DNA of 42,996 nt from an uncultured Collinsella sp. (GCA_900556875.1 USQQ01000013.1:1-42996), one strand, 5' to 3'; shown: positions 27,096-35,445, numbered from the stretch's first letter. Numbers and translations: made by a program. Notes: a model not told the origin generated them from the letters alone.

Positions 27096-27914
27096 ATGTC
27101 TGCAATCACTATTCTGCTTGTTGCGATTGTCGCGTTGCTTGCCGGTATGGAAGGCATTCTGGATGAGTTCCAGTTCCATCAGCCGCTCGTGGCATGCACA
27201 CTTATCGGTCTCGTAACCGGTCACCTTCAGGAGGGCATCCTCCTGGGCGGTTCGCTCCAGATGATGGCCCTTGGCTGGGCTAACGTCGGCGCCGCCGTCG
27301 CGCCTGACGCCGCTCTGGCCTCGGTCGCTTCTTCGATCATCATGGTGCTCGCCCTCAACGGTGGCGCCACCGATTCGGCCAAGGCCGTTACCGCCGCCAT
27401 CGCCGTCGCCGTCCCGCTGTCGGTCGCTGGTCTGTTCCTGACCATGATCTGCCGTACCCTGGCTACCGCTATGGTTCACGGCATGGACGCCTGCGCCGAG
27501 AAGGGCGACTTCGCCGGCATCGAGCGTTGGCAGTACGCCGGCATCCTCATGCAGGGTGTTCGTATCGCCATCCCGGCAGTACTTCTGTGCATCATCCCGG
27601 CCGAGGCTGTTACCAACGCGCTTAACGCTATGCCCGACTGGCTGTCCGGCGGCATGGCTGTCGGCGGCGGCATGGTCGCTTCCGTCGGTTACGCCATGGT
27701 CATCAACATGATGGCCACCAAGGAGACCTGGCCGTTCTTTATCCTCGGCTTTGTCCTTGCTGCCATCCCTCAGCTCACGCTGATCGCCCTTGGCCTCATC
27801 GGCATCTCCCTTGCCCTCATCTACCTTGGCCTTAAGGATCTGGCCAAGCAGGGTGGCGGCATGGGCGGTGGCTCCGGTGACCCGCTCGGCGACATTCTGA
27901 ACGATTACGAGTAG
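27096..27914 (+). CDS. PTS mannose/fructose/sorbose family EIIC
   Basis: The 272-residue IIC membrane subunit forms part of the sugar channel with IID. Multiple hydrophobic helices are visible, together with family signatures PLVACTLIGLVTGHLQEG, LGGSLQMMALGWANVGAAVAP and the central NALNAMPDWLSGGMAVGGGM. The start follows AAAGGAGGG, 18 bases after EIIAB. Sugar specificity (mannose, glucose, fructosamine or other) cannot be read from the sequence. Confidence 0.95.
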   Translation: MSAITILLVAIVALLAGMEGILDEFQFHQPLVACTLIGLVTGHLQEGILLGGSLQMMALGWANVGAAVAPDAALASVASSIIMVLALNGGATDSAKAVTAAIAVAVPLSVAGLFLTMICRTLATAMVHGMDACAEKGDFAGIERWQYAGILMQGVRIAIPAVLLCIIPAEAVTNALNAMPDWLSGGMAVGGGMVASVGYAMVINMMATKETWPFFILGFVLAAIPQLTLIALGLIGISLALIYLGLKDLAKQGGGMGGGSGDPLGDILNDYE

Positions 27915-27930
27915 GAGGGGAGTGATACAT

Positions 27931-28851
27931 ATGGCAGAGAACAAGATTCAGCTCACCAAGGCTGACCGTAAGAAGGTTTGCTTCCGTCATCAGTTCCTTC
28001 AGGGCTCGTGGAACTACGAGCGTATGCAGAACGGCGGCTGGTGCTTCGCAATGATCCCTGCGATCAAGAAGCTCTACACCAGCAAGGATGACCAGATTGC
28101 CGCTCTTAAGCGCCACCTGGAGTTCTATAACACCCACCCTTATGTTTCCGCCCCCGTCATTGGCGTCACCCTCGCTCTCGAGGAGGAGCGCGCCAACGGT
28201 GCTCCGATTGACGACGTCGCCATTCAGGGCGTCAAGGTCGGTATGATGGGCCCGCTCGCCGGCGTCGGCGACCCCGCCTTCTGGTTCACCCTTCGCCCGA
28301 TCCTGGGCGCTCTGGGCGCTTCCCTGGCCCTGTCCGGTAGCATTGCCGGTCCGCTGCTGTTCTTCTTCGCGTGGAACATCATCCGTTACGCCTTCCTGTG
28401 GTACACGCAGGAGTTTGGCTACAAGGTCGGCTCCTCCATCGCCAAGGACCTCTCCGGCGGTCTGATGGGCAAGGTCACCGAGGGTGCCTCCATCCTTGGT
28501 ATGTTCATCATCGGCGCCCTGGTCGAGCGCTGGGTGTCCATCTCCTTTACCCCGGTCGTCTCCAAGGTCACGCAGTCTGCTGGCGCCTATATCGACTGGG
28601 CCAACCTGCCCGCCGGTTCTGAGGGCATCAAGCAGGCATTGACGATGTACAGCTCTGTCGGTGCCAACGCACTCGACCCGGTGAAGGTCACCACGCTTCA
28701 GGCCAACCTCGATCAGCTCATCCCCGGCCTTGCCGCCGTGTGCCTGACCCTGCTGGTCTGCAAGCTCCTCAAGAAGAAGGTCAGCCCGATCGTCATCATC
28801 CTGGCTCTCTTCGCCGTCGGCATCATCGGTCGCGTCTGCGGCTTCATGTAA
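27931..28851 (+). CDS. PTS mannose/fructose/sorbose family EIID
   Basis: The 306-residue IID subunit. The N terminus has the family signature (FRHQFLQGSWNYERMQNGGWCFAMIP); the middle has VGMMGPLAGVGDPAFWFTLRPILGALGASLA; the C terminus holds membrane helices (VIIILALFAVGIIGRVCGF). The ATG at 27931 is 9 bases from AGGAGGGG; the GTG at 27922 is too close to that site. It ends the PTS operon proper, and a terminator follows about 55 bases later. Confidence 0.95.
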   Translation: MAENKIQLTKADRKKVCFRHQFLQGSWNYERMQNGGWCFAMIPAIKKLYTSKDDQIAALKRHLEFYNTHPYVSAPVIGVTLALEEERANGAPIDDVAIQGVKVGMMGPLAGVGDPAFWFTLRPILGALGASLALSGSIAGPLLFFFAWNIIRYAFLWYTQEFGYKVGSSIAKDLSGGLMGKVTEGASILGMFIIGALVERWVSISFTPVVSKVTQSAGAYIDWANLPAGSEGIKQALTMYSSVGANALDPVKVTTLQANLDQLIPGLAAVCLTLLVCKLLKKKVSPIVIILALFAVGIIGRVCGFM

Positions 28852-28907
28852 GCACGCTTCGGCTTAAGACCGAGAGTTGCTAAGCAAGGGCTTTTGAGCC
28901 ATTGAAA

Positions 28908-28953
28908 CGGACCGCACCCGGTGGGTACACTGGATGCGGTCCGATTGTTTTTA
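28908..28953 (+). terminator. Terminator between EIID and DUF956 genes
   Basis: CGGACCGCA (28908-28916) pairs with TGCGGTCCG (28935-28943) around an 18-nt loop, followed by ATTGTTTTTATT. It probably stops most PTS transcripts, leaving reduced read-through into the DUF956 gene 19 bases downstream. Confidence 0.75.
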
Positions 28954-28971
28954 TTGGAGGGCGAGGCGCGT

Positions 28972-29370
28972 ATGGCGCAATCTCAGAACAGCACGGTCGA
29001 TCTGGCAACGCCGGCAACCTGCCTGATGGGGCTTACCAGTCACGGTAACGTGATGGTGGGCAATAAGGCGTTTGAGTACTATAACGAGCGCAATCCCGAG
29101 GATTATATTCAGATTCCGTGGGACGAGGTCGACTATATTGCCGCCGAGGTTTTGCGCGGCACCAAGAAGATCACGCGTTTTGCCATCTTCACCAAGGATA
29201 ACGGTCACTTTACGTTTTCGACGCGCGACGACAAAGAGACGCTGCGCGCGGTTCGCAAGTACGTCGACGAGGATAAGCTCGTGCGTTCGCCTGACTTTAT
29301 CGATGTGACGGCCAAGGGCGCCAAGAGCATCCCCTCCGTTATCAAAAACCTTTTCCACAAAGGCAAGTAG
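28972..29370 (+). CDS. DUF956 family protein (ManO-like PTS accessory)
   Basis: A 132-residue soluble protein of the DUF956 family, which is nearly always encoded beside mannose-type PTS genes and is thought to regulate them. Characteristic segments are GNVMVGNKAFEYYNERN, DYIQIPWDEVDYIAAEV and ATLRAVRKYVDED-like text near residue 95. The start ATG at 28972 follows GGAGGGCGAGG; the frame extends to 28921 across the terminator hairpin, which argues against a longer form. It lies after the PTS terminator, so its expression may be lower than or separate from the transporter. Confidence 0.88.
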   Translation: MAQSQNSTVDLATPATCLMGLTSHGNVMVGNKAFEYYNERNPEDYIQIPWDEVDYIAAEVLRGTKKITRFAIFTKDNGHFTFSTRDDKETLRAVRKYVDEDKLVRSPDFIDVTAKGAKSIPSVIKNLFHKGK

Positions 29371-29392
29371 TCATTAAAGAGCGCTCCCTCAA

Positions 29393-29599
29393 AGTGGGGC
29401 GCAGTCTCCCATGTGGCTCGATCGGGAAAGTGCATCCCAGTTCGAGCGTCGATTCCGGGATGTAGTTTCCGGAACGGGGTCGTTTGGGAAACCGTGTCCC
29501 GTTTCGAGCCGAAATTCTGGGTCACAGTTTCCTAGCAAGGTCTCATGGGGAAAGTCTGACCCAGAATTTGCCTGGATAGTGGGACGCACTTTCCGGAGG
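29393..29599. repeat. Hairpin repeat array, second locus of the CAGTTTCC family
   Basis: Three hairpins in a row: 29395-29439, 29456-29501 and 29515-29567, plus a half unit at 29581-29599. All follow GGGANGCAGTTTCC...GGAAACNGNGTCCC, but stem bases differ between units and often change on both sides together (for example TTCTGGGTCA with TGACCCAGAA only in the third). Units are linked by TTCGAG-like joints. The family is that of 4839-5018. The remaining bases to the tRNA hold no gene. Confidence 0.75.
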
Positions 29600-29675
29600 G
29601 CTGTTCCACCGCAACTTCGAAGAGTGGGTATACGCTGCATTACAGCGGCGTAAATCTGCTACACTAATACAACAT

Positions 29676-29751
29676 GCCTCCGTAGCTCAGGGGATAGAGC
29701 ACCGCTCTCCTAAAGCGGGTGTCGACGGTTCGAATCCGCCCGGGGGCACCA
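29676..29751 (+). tRNA. tRNA-Arg (anticodon CCT)
   Basis: The cloverleaf is clear: acceptor GCCTCCG/CGGGGGC with one T-G pair, D arm GCTC...GAGC, anticodon stem CCGCT/AGCGG with loop CTCCTAA (anticodon CCT, reading AGG), T loop TTCGAAT, and an encoded CCA at 29749-29751. The T stem GACGG/CCGCC has one A-C mismatch. Its 3' end is a likely integration site: composition and gene content change directly after it, and an integrase lies about 13 kb further on. Confidence 0.95.
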
Positions 29752-29883
29752 GAAAAATCGCAGGTCAGGAGTTAATTTTGCTTCTGACCTGTTCTGGTTT
29801 TAGGGTTAAGAACTGCTTTTGTTTGTAAATCTGGTAAGTAAATAATTTAACTTACCGAGTTTTCCACTGAAAACAGGAAATCA

Positions 29884-30047
29884 CCATTTTGGGGATAAAA
29901 AGTTTTCAACAGCCGTTAGTCGGTTCCATTTTGGTGAAGCGCTTCCTCAATTTGGGTAAAAAATTTCACCATTTTGATGATTCGGCTGCTTTGAGTTTTT
30001 GATAAAAACGCCTGTTCAGAAGCTTGCGCAATACCCATTTTGGTGAA
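29884..30047. repeat. Spaced repeats CCATTTTGGTGAA beside the tRNA
   Basis: Copies at 29884-29895 (CCATTTTGGGGA), 29926-29938 (CCATTTTGGTGAA), 29969-29980 (CCATTTTGATGA) and 30035-30047 (CCATTTTGGTGAA), with a weaker CAATTTGGGTAA at 29948-29959. All are in the same orientation, 40-65 bases apart, in AT-rich DNA within 300 bases of the putative attL. Integrase arm-type sites, excisionase sites or replication iterons are the obvious options. No gene is seen in 29752-30287. Confidence 0.65.
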
Positions 30048-30070
30048 ACCAATTAATAGAGAAATATACT

Positions 30071-30253
30071 ATAAAGATATAGGGACGGCGATGCCGTCCT
30101 CTTCGCTCGCGAAGCTCGCTGCGCGGCCACGTACCGTGTCCTTGCCGCCGACTAAGCCGTCGATAAAGATAGGGACAGCGATGCTGTCCCCCTTCGCTCG
30201 CGAAGCTCGCTGCGCGGCCACGTACCGTGTCCTTGCCGCCGGCTACGCCGCCG
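30071..30253. repeat. Tandem ~91-bp direct repeat
   Basis: Two copies, 30071-30162 and 30163-30253, share a long identical block from CTTCGCTCGCGAAGC through CCTTGCCGCCG. Each begins with a small hairpin: GGACGGC/GCCGTCC in the first copy and GGGACAGC/GCTGTCCC in the second, a paired change that keeps the stem. The AT-rich lead-in ATAAAGATA is also repeated. It lies just downstream of the XRE regulator gene. Confidence 0.8.
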
Positions 30254-30287
30254 ATTTATTCGCTCACTTCGTTCGCTGATTGATGGA

Positions 30288-30521
30288 CTAATCCGATTTA
30301 TCGCTGACACCAGTCATAAGTGCAGCAATTGATATGTTGAATCCATTGGCAATTTTAGAGAGGTTAGAAAGACTGACATTTCTTCGTCCGACCTCAATGC
30401 TCGCGTAGTAGGAACGATCCATCTCAATCAAATTGGCGAACTGCTCCTGGCTGTACCCGAGTCCAGCGCGGAGCTCTTTGCATCTCATGCCGAATGATTT
30501 CTGAAGCGTCTTCGTATCCAT
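30288..30521 (-). CDS. XRE-family transcriptional regulator
   Basis: A 77-residue helix-turn-helix protein from the ATG at 30521 (MDTKTLQKSFG); the frame extends to an ATG at 30536, and neither has a strong ribosome-binding site. The Cro/C1-type domain fills the protein: RCKELRAGLGYSQEQFANLIEMDRSYYASIEVGRRNVSLSNLSKIANGF. It is divergent from the large surface-protein gene, with inverted repeats between them, so it probably controls that gene, itself, or functions of the mobile element. Confidence 0.85.
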   Translation of the reverse strand: MDTKTLQKSFGMRCKELRAGLGYSQEQFANLIEMDRSYYASIEVGRRNVSLSNLSKIANGFNISIAALMTGVSDKSD

Positions 30522-30577
30522 GACAAAAAGAGTCATGGATTGTTGTATTTATGCCAACGGACTATATACAACAATCC
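30518..30577. promoter_or_regulatory. Operator-like inverted repeats between XRE gene and surface protein gene
   Basis: CCATGAC-N7-GTCATGG (30518-30538) overlaps the XRE start region. GGATTGTTGTAT (30537-30548) and ATACAACAATCC (30566-30577) form a second, perfect 12-bp inverted repeat around a 17-nt centre. The ACTATATAC beside the right arm could supply a -10. The layout suits an autoregulating repressor acting on both divergent promoters. Confidence 0.6.
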
Positions 30578-30658
30578 CTGTTAAGGCGCATAATTACCTT
30601 TATTGGAAAGAGTTCTGATGCCTAGTCGGACATGGCATGGAAAAGGAATGGAATAGCA

Positions 30659-33600
30659 ATGACTCAGGGAAAGCACTTTGCTGCCGGTGGCGATCACTTC
30701 GCCGCACTGCCAAGCAAAAAGATTCACGCCCCGAAGGGGATCGCACGTCTGACCGTCACCGCGGCGACCATGGCCGCCATGACCGGATCGAGCCTCATCT
30801 CACCGTTCGCGGCATTCGCCCAGACAGGTGACGGGACCATGCAGCACCCCGCCGTGATGTCGCCGATCGCCGCCCACGCCGGCGCGGCATCCGGTACCGG
30901 CGCGAAATCCGCCGCAAAGACCATCGCGGACCTGCAGAAGGCGGTCGACGAGGCAAAGGCGAAGGAGGACGCCGCCAAGGCATCCTACGATGAGGCCGCC
31001 GGTCCCTACAACGAGGCGGCTTCCGCCCGCGACCAGGCCAAGGCATCCTACGATTCGGCAGTCAGCGCCGGCACGGCAGCCGACCGAGCGGCAATGGACG
31101 AGTACGCCCGTCAGGTCGCAGAGGGCAAGGACGCCGCCGATGCCGCCGGCAAGGACCTTGAGCAGGCGAAGGCGGGTCTCGCAGACGCCAAGGCAGATGC
31201 GTCCGAGAAGGACGAAGCGTACCAGTCCGCCCTCAAGGTGGCCCAGGATGCCAAGGACGCCCTCGATAAAGCCAAGGCAGATGCCGTAGGCGCCACCCCG
31301 GAGGCAATCAGTGCCGCCGAGCAGGCCTTGCGCGACGCCCAGGATGCCGTGAGCAGGGCACAGGCCGAACTCGCCAACGCCAACGCGACGCTTGCCGATG
31401 CCCAGTCCAAGCTGGTTGCGGCCCAGTCTGCAAAGGATTCCGCCGATGCCGTCCTCGCCGCAGCCAAGCAGAACAAGGACGCGGCGGATGCGAAGGCCGC
31501 AGCCGCCAGCGCCGCCTACGAGAAGGCGAAAGCAGACCTCGCCGCAGCGGAGGCAGGCGCCAGCGGTCCGGAGTACGATGCCGCGAAACAGAAGGTCGCG
31601 GACGCGGAGGCAGCCCTCGCTGCCGCACAGGCGACACAGTCCCAGTGCGAGTCCGAGCTCGAGCAGGTACAGTCCGCTGCGGCAACGGCACAGACCGAGC
31701 TGAATGATGCCCAGGCGTCCCTCTCCGCGAAGCAGCAGGCCGCGGCCGATGCCGAATCCGGTGTGAACGCCGCCCAGTCCGCTCTCGATGCCGCGAACGC
31801 CGACCTCGATGCGGCCAAGCAGGCGAATGCCGACGCCGTCGCCAAGCTGGATGCCGCGAAGCAGGCTGTCAAGGACGCCGAGTCCGCCAAGGCAGCCGCC
31901 GACGTAGAGCTCGCGAACGCCAAGGCAGCAAAGGATACCGCAGAAGCCGCCGTGACCGCCGCGCAGCAGAAGGTCGACGAGGCCCAGGCGAAACTCGATT
32001 CCGCCGACGCGCAGCTCAAGCAGGGAGCCATCGGCTTCTTCCGTGCCATGGGTGCCGATGACGCAGTCAACATCATCCTGAACGCCAAATATGCCGGAAA
32101 GACCGAAGTCGGCAACTCCAAGGACGCCACGTCTCTTGACAATATGCTCAATGCGATCAAGTGGATGAAGTCCGTCAACGACTACCGCAAGTCGGTCGGC
32201 CTGTCCGAGCTCCATGTCACCTACAAGCTCATCGCCGGTGCCATTGCGGATGCCAACTACAGCGACACCGTGCTCGATCATGCCCGTCAATATGATTTTG
32301 CCGAAAACCTGGCATGGAATTACGGAATCGATCCGAGTGGGCAGTGGATCGAGCAGGAGAAGGGCTTTTTCGACAAGGCAACGGAGGCCCTTTATGGAGT
32401 CACCGGTCTTGTCGGCAAGGATGCCTATGATTTCTATGCAAAGAACGGTGTCGCAATCAACCATTGGATTGCAGACAACTGCCACTGGGAGAACGGCAGT
32501 AGCGGCACCGTCGGCCATTACATGAACATCATCAATCCCGAACTCGCCGTTATGGGAATGGCAACCTGCACCAAGGGCACCATGTCCGGGCTTCAGACGC
32601 AGTGCTACACCGCAGAGATCTCCGGCTGGTCCGGCTCCGGTTGGAACATGAACCCCATGTCCGTCGACGAGTACGAGCAGAAGCTGACCTCCTATATCAA
32701 CGGCCTCAAGAACGCCAAGAGCGCGCTCGACGCAGCCAAGGCCGATCTCGCCGCCAAGCAGCAGGCAGCCACCGACGCCGTTGAAACCGTCCAGCAGAAG
32801 CAGGTCGCAGCGGATTCCGCACAGGCAGGTATCGATGCCGCGAAGCAGGACGTCACCGATGCCCAGCGTGCCGTCGATGCCGCAAAGGCTGATCTCGCCG
32901 CCAAGCAGCAGGGCGTCACGGATGCCCGAGCTGGGTTGGATGCGGCGAAATCGAACCTCGATGCCGCCAACGCGGCAGCCGTTACGGCAAAGTCGACCGT
33001 CCAGCAGAAGCAGGTCGCCTTTGATGCCGCCAACGCAGCCGTAACGACTGCACAGTCCAAGCTGGACTCCGCCAAGGCGGACACCGAGGCCAAGCAGCAG
33101 GACGTCATGGATGCGAACGCCGACCTCGCGAAGTTCTTCCAGGACGTCGCCGACGCCAAGAAGGCGGTCGATACCGCAAAGAGCGCCCACGACGCGGCGG
33201 TAGCCGACCAGGCCGAGAAGGCGACCGTCTTCGCCACCGCCAGGCAAAAGGCGGACGACACCGCACGCGCCCTCGCGGATGCCCAGCGTGCCGTCGATGC
33301 CGCAAAGGCCGACGCCGGCGTTGCCGCCGACAAGCTTACCGGCTCCCAGACCGATCTCGAGGACGCACAGTCGAACCTCGACATCCTCACCGGTCTTGCC
33401 GCGAAGCTCGCAGAGGCACAGCAGCGCGAGCAGGATGCAGTAAAGGCCGTCAATGACACCAAGGCCGCGCTCGATGCCGCGAAGGCGGATACCATCGCCG
33501 CCGAGTCCCTGGTCTCCGCCGCCGAACAGGCAAAGGCGCATGCAGACGCCAAGCTGTCGAAGCTGGACTCCATCGATGCCGGCGCGGCGATCGCTTCCGG

Positions 33601-34045
33601 CCATGACGCGAACGCGGATGACGCCCTCAACGCGCTTTTCGCCGCAGCAGTCGAGGCACGTGCCAAGGTCGCGCCCGCCAAGGCCATCCTGGACGAGAAG
33701 CAGGCCGCGGTGGACGAGCTCCAGCCCGGCTACGATGCGACACTCGCCGCCTACGAGTTGGCGAAGTCCGACCGCATCGCAGCGGAGCAGAAGCTTTCCG
33801 ATGAGATCGCACGACAGGAGGCAGAGGAGGTCGCAAAGCAGCAGGCCGCAAAGCAGCAGGCCGCAAAGCAGCAGGCGGCATACACCCCGAAGCACCTCGC
33901 CGGCACGGATACCGCTCAGCCCGGCAGCCTCGCCCAGACCGGTGACCGTGCGGGACTCATCGGCGAGACGTTCGTCATCGGCGGTACCGTCCTCGTGGCG
34001 GCCGGCGTCTTCCTCGACCGGAAGAAGCGCCGCGAGCAGATGTAA
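30659..34045 (+). CDS. LAxTG-anchored surface protein: CAP domain between two coiled-coil stalks
   Basis: A ~1128-residue secreted protein. A long signal peptide ends near SPFAAFAQTG. Residues ~85-455 and ~690-1060 are Ala/Lys/Asp-rich heptad repeats (AAKADLAAKQQA-like) forming long coiled coils. Between them is a CAP/SCP domain (~480-670) with VNDYRKSVGLSELH, DFAENLAWNYG and VGHYMNIINPELAVMGMA. The C terminus has the sorting signal LAQTGD, a hydrophobic helix and the tail RKKRREQM. LAxTG is the motif preferred by class E sortases; no sortase gene is in view. Likely a fibrous adhesin or wall protein carried as cargo. The ATG at 30659 is preferred over 30632, which lacks a ribosome-binding site. 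Confidence 0.88.
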   Translation: MTQGKHFAAGGDHFAALPSKKIHAPKGIARLTVTAATMAAMTGSSLISPFAAFAQTGDGTMQHPAVMSPIAAHAGAASGTGAKSAAKTIADLQKAVDEAKAKEDAAKASYDEAAGPYNEAASARDQAKASYDSAVSAGTAADRAAMDEYARQVAEGKDAADAAGKDLEQAKAGLADAKADASEKDEAYQSALKVAQDAKDALDKAKADAVGATPEAISAAEQALRDAQDAVSRAQAELANANATLADAQSKLVAAQSAKDSADAVLAAAKQNKDAADAKAAAASAAYEKAKADLAAAEAGASGPEYDAAKQKVADAEAALAAAQATQSQCESELEQVQSAAATAQTELNDAQASLSAKQQAAADAESGVNAAQSALDAANADLDAAKQANADAVAKLDAAKQAVKDAESAKAAADVELANAKAAKDTAEAAVTAAQQKVDEAQAKLDSADAQLKQGAIGFFRAMGADDAVNIILNAKYAGKTEVGNSKDATSLDNMLNAIKWMKSVNDYRKSVGLSELHVTYKLIAGAIADANYSDTVLDHARQYDFAENLAWNYGIDPSGQWIEQEKGFFDKATEALYGVTGLVGKDAYDFYAKNGVAINHWIADNCHWENGSSGTVGHYMNIINPELAVMGMATCTKGTMSGLQTQCYTAEISGWSGSGWNMNPMSVDEYEQKLTSYINGLKNAKSALDAAKADLAAKQQAATDAVETVQQKQVAADSAQAGIDAAKQDVTDAQRAVDAAKADLAAKQQGVTDARAGLDAAKSNLDAANAAAVTAKSTVQQKQVAFDAANAAVTTAQSKLDSAKADTEAKQQDVMDANADLAKFFQDVADAKKAVDTAKSAHDAAVADQAEKATVFATARQKADDTARALADAQRAVDAAKADAGVAADKLTGSQTDLEDAQSNLDILTGLAAKLAEAQQREQDAVKAVNDTKAALDAAKADTIAAESLVSAAEQAKAHADAKLSKLDSIDAGAAIASGHDANADDALNALFAAAVEARAKVAPAKAILDEKQAAVDELQPGYDATLAAYELAKSDRIAAEQKLSDEIARQEAEEVAKQQAAKQQAAKQQAAYTPKHLAGTDTAQPGSLAQTGDRAGLIGETFVIGGTVLVAAGVFLDRKKRREQM

Positions 34046-34054
34046 AAGCGAGTC

Positions 34055-34090
34055 GGGCGTTGGATATCGGCTGGTGTCCAACGCCCGGTT
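34055..34090 (+). terminator. Hairpin after the surface protein gene
   Basis: GGGCGTTGGA (34055-34064) pairs with TCCAACGCCC (34077-34086), followed by GGTTTC. It starts 9 bases after the stop codon. The T-run is weak, so partial read-through to the lipoprotein gene is possible. Confidence 0.6.
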
Positions 34091-34110
34091 TCATGGGCAG
34101 GGAGATCGGT

Positions 34111-34755
34111 GTGAGAACAAGGGCTATTATCGTTGCGCTTCTGGTGTGCCTTTCGGCACCTCAACTTGGATGTGCCAGCGTTGCAAAGCAAGGAAGCGGC
34201 TCTACGGAAAGGGCCGCCACAGCGGTAAAGAATAAAGACAAAAAGAAGCCAAGCGAAGAAAAGGCGACGCAAACCTCTGGAACCAAGACCGAGGAGAAGA
34301 AAGAATCCGACGGCAAGGACCAGAAGTCCGATGACTCCAAGAAGGAGGATAACAAGTCTTCCGATTCCTCGAAGTCGGACAACAAGGACGATTCCTCACA
34401 GTCCAAGCAGAATTCCAGCAATTCGCAGAGTTCCGGCAGCAACAATTCCTCTTCCAACGGCGGCAGCCAGAAGAAGTGGGTTGCCGAGCAGGGCCACTGG
34501 GAGACCGATTACAGCCAGGTCTGGGTGCCGAATGTGGTATACACGCGCCATGAACGTTACATTTGTAGTGCATGCGGTGCATCTTTCGATTCTATAGCCG
34601 CTTGGTCAGCTCATAGTGACGCAATGTGGGAACAAGGTCAAGACCATGGAGCATATATCAATGATTCGTATACTACCTCTGAGGACCAGGGACATTATGA
34701 ACAGAAGGCTACGGGGCAGCATTGGGTCGTCGATGTAGCCGGTCATTGGGAGTAA
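34111..34755 (+). CDS. Putative lipoprotein with Ser/Lys-rich linker and C2H2-like end
   Basis: About 214 residues from a GTG at 34111 preceded by GGGAG; an ATG at 34093 is an alternative. The N terminus is a lipoprotein signal (RTRAIIVALLVCLSAPQLGC, lipobox ending LGC). A ~95-residue low-complexity linker of Lys, Asp, Ser and Asn follows. The C-terminal ~85 residues have three similar aromatic segments (QGHWETDY, QGHYEQK, AGHWE) and a possible metal site CSACGASF...AWSAHSDAMWEQGQDHGAY. It is just downstream of the surface protein gene and may act with it at the cell surface. Function unknown. Confidence 0.75.
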   Translation: MRTRAIIVALLVCLSAPQLGCASVAKQGSGSTERAATAVKNKDKKKPSEEKATQTSGTKTEEKKESDGKDQKSDDSKKEDNKSSDSSKSDNKDDSSQSKQNSSNSQSSGSNNSSSNGGSQKKWVAEQGHWETDYSQVWVPNVVYTRHERYICSACGASFDSIAAWSAHSDAMWEQGQDHGAYINDSYTTSEDQGHYEQKATGQHWVVDVAGHWE

Positions 34756-34803
34756 TGGGCATCGTTCCTCTTCTCTTCCATTCGGTAAATAATTATTTAT
34801 TTG

Positions 34804-34831
34804 CGGGCGACCGGTTTCGGCCGCCTTTTTT
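34804..34831 (+). terminator. Terminator after the lipoprotein gene
   Basis: GGCGACCG and CGGCCGCC pair (one mismatch) around GTTT and are followed by TTTTTTAG. It lies about 50 bases after the stop codon and ends the surface protein/lipoprotein unit. Confidence 0.75.
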
Positions 34832-35445
34832 AGACGCCCAGTCTGGGAGCAAACGATAGGAAAGCAATCAAACGAGAGGCCGTTCCAAAAGAATCCGGCG
34901 GTGCCGGATGCTTCGGGCAAAACCTTCCGCAAATCGGTAAGGTCTTCCATCAACTTGCTCCAGCCCTCGCCCGGAGTCCGCTGCGCGGTAATGCAAAAGC
35001 TCGGCATCCCTCGCATTCGCATTACCGCTCCGCTCTCGCTACAGCGAATTTCTAACACTCAGCATTCTTCGCGTTAAAAATTCGCTTCCGCTCACGGTCT
35101 CCGCTGACACTACGACACCGCGAAGCCTTTCGCTCGAAACGAGGCCTCTCATTTCGTGTCTACGCTACGCTCCGCCCAATCGCCGTCCCGGTGATTGCAA
35201 GATGACTGTGGGTGGTGTTTTTGTGGGTCCATTCGGACCCCAAAAACACCACGCCACAGACCTTGCTTATCGCCTGCTGCGGCGATAAGGTTATTGTGAA
35301 GTTGAAACTTCGCGATGAAGAATCGCGGCGACGATTCTTCATTTTTGGAACGACGCCAGCCGTTCCTCATCAAGGAAAGCGAATCGCATAGCAGGTTTTG
35401 ATCGGAGGCCTCTCCGATCGCTGATTCGTTTTCCGAGGAGGAATC
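34832..35445 (+). other. Non-coding region containing the probable transfer origin
   Basis: About 610 bases before mobC without a supportable gene, dense in inverted repeats. The best structure is at 35212-35252: GTGGTGTTTTTG.GGGTCC / GGACCCCAAAAACACCAC with a 4-nt loop and one bulged base. Next come CTTATCGCC/GGCGATAAG (35264-35290), GAAGTT/AACTTC (35298-35311) and GAAGAATCG/CGATTCTTC (35319-35342). A series of stem-loops directly upstream of mobC and the relaxase gene is where oriT of mobilizable elements normally lies. The nick site cannot be placed from sequence alone. Confidence 0.6.

Noticed and set aside
34606..35058. 150-residue minus-strand open frame overlapping the lipoprotein gene
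   Set aside because: Part of the translation (near 34850-35010) looks protein-like, but it overlaps the lipoprotein gene and its terminator and has no convincing start. It is at most a relic.
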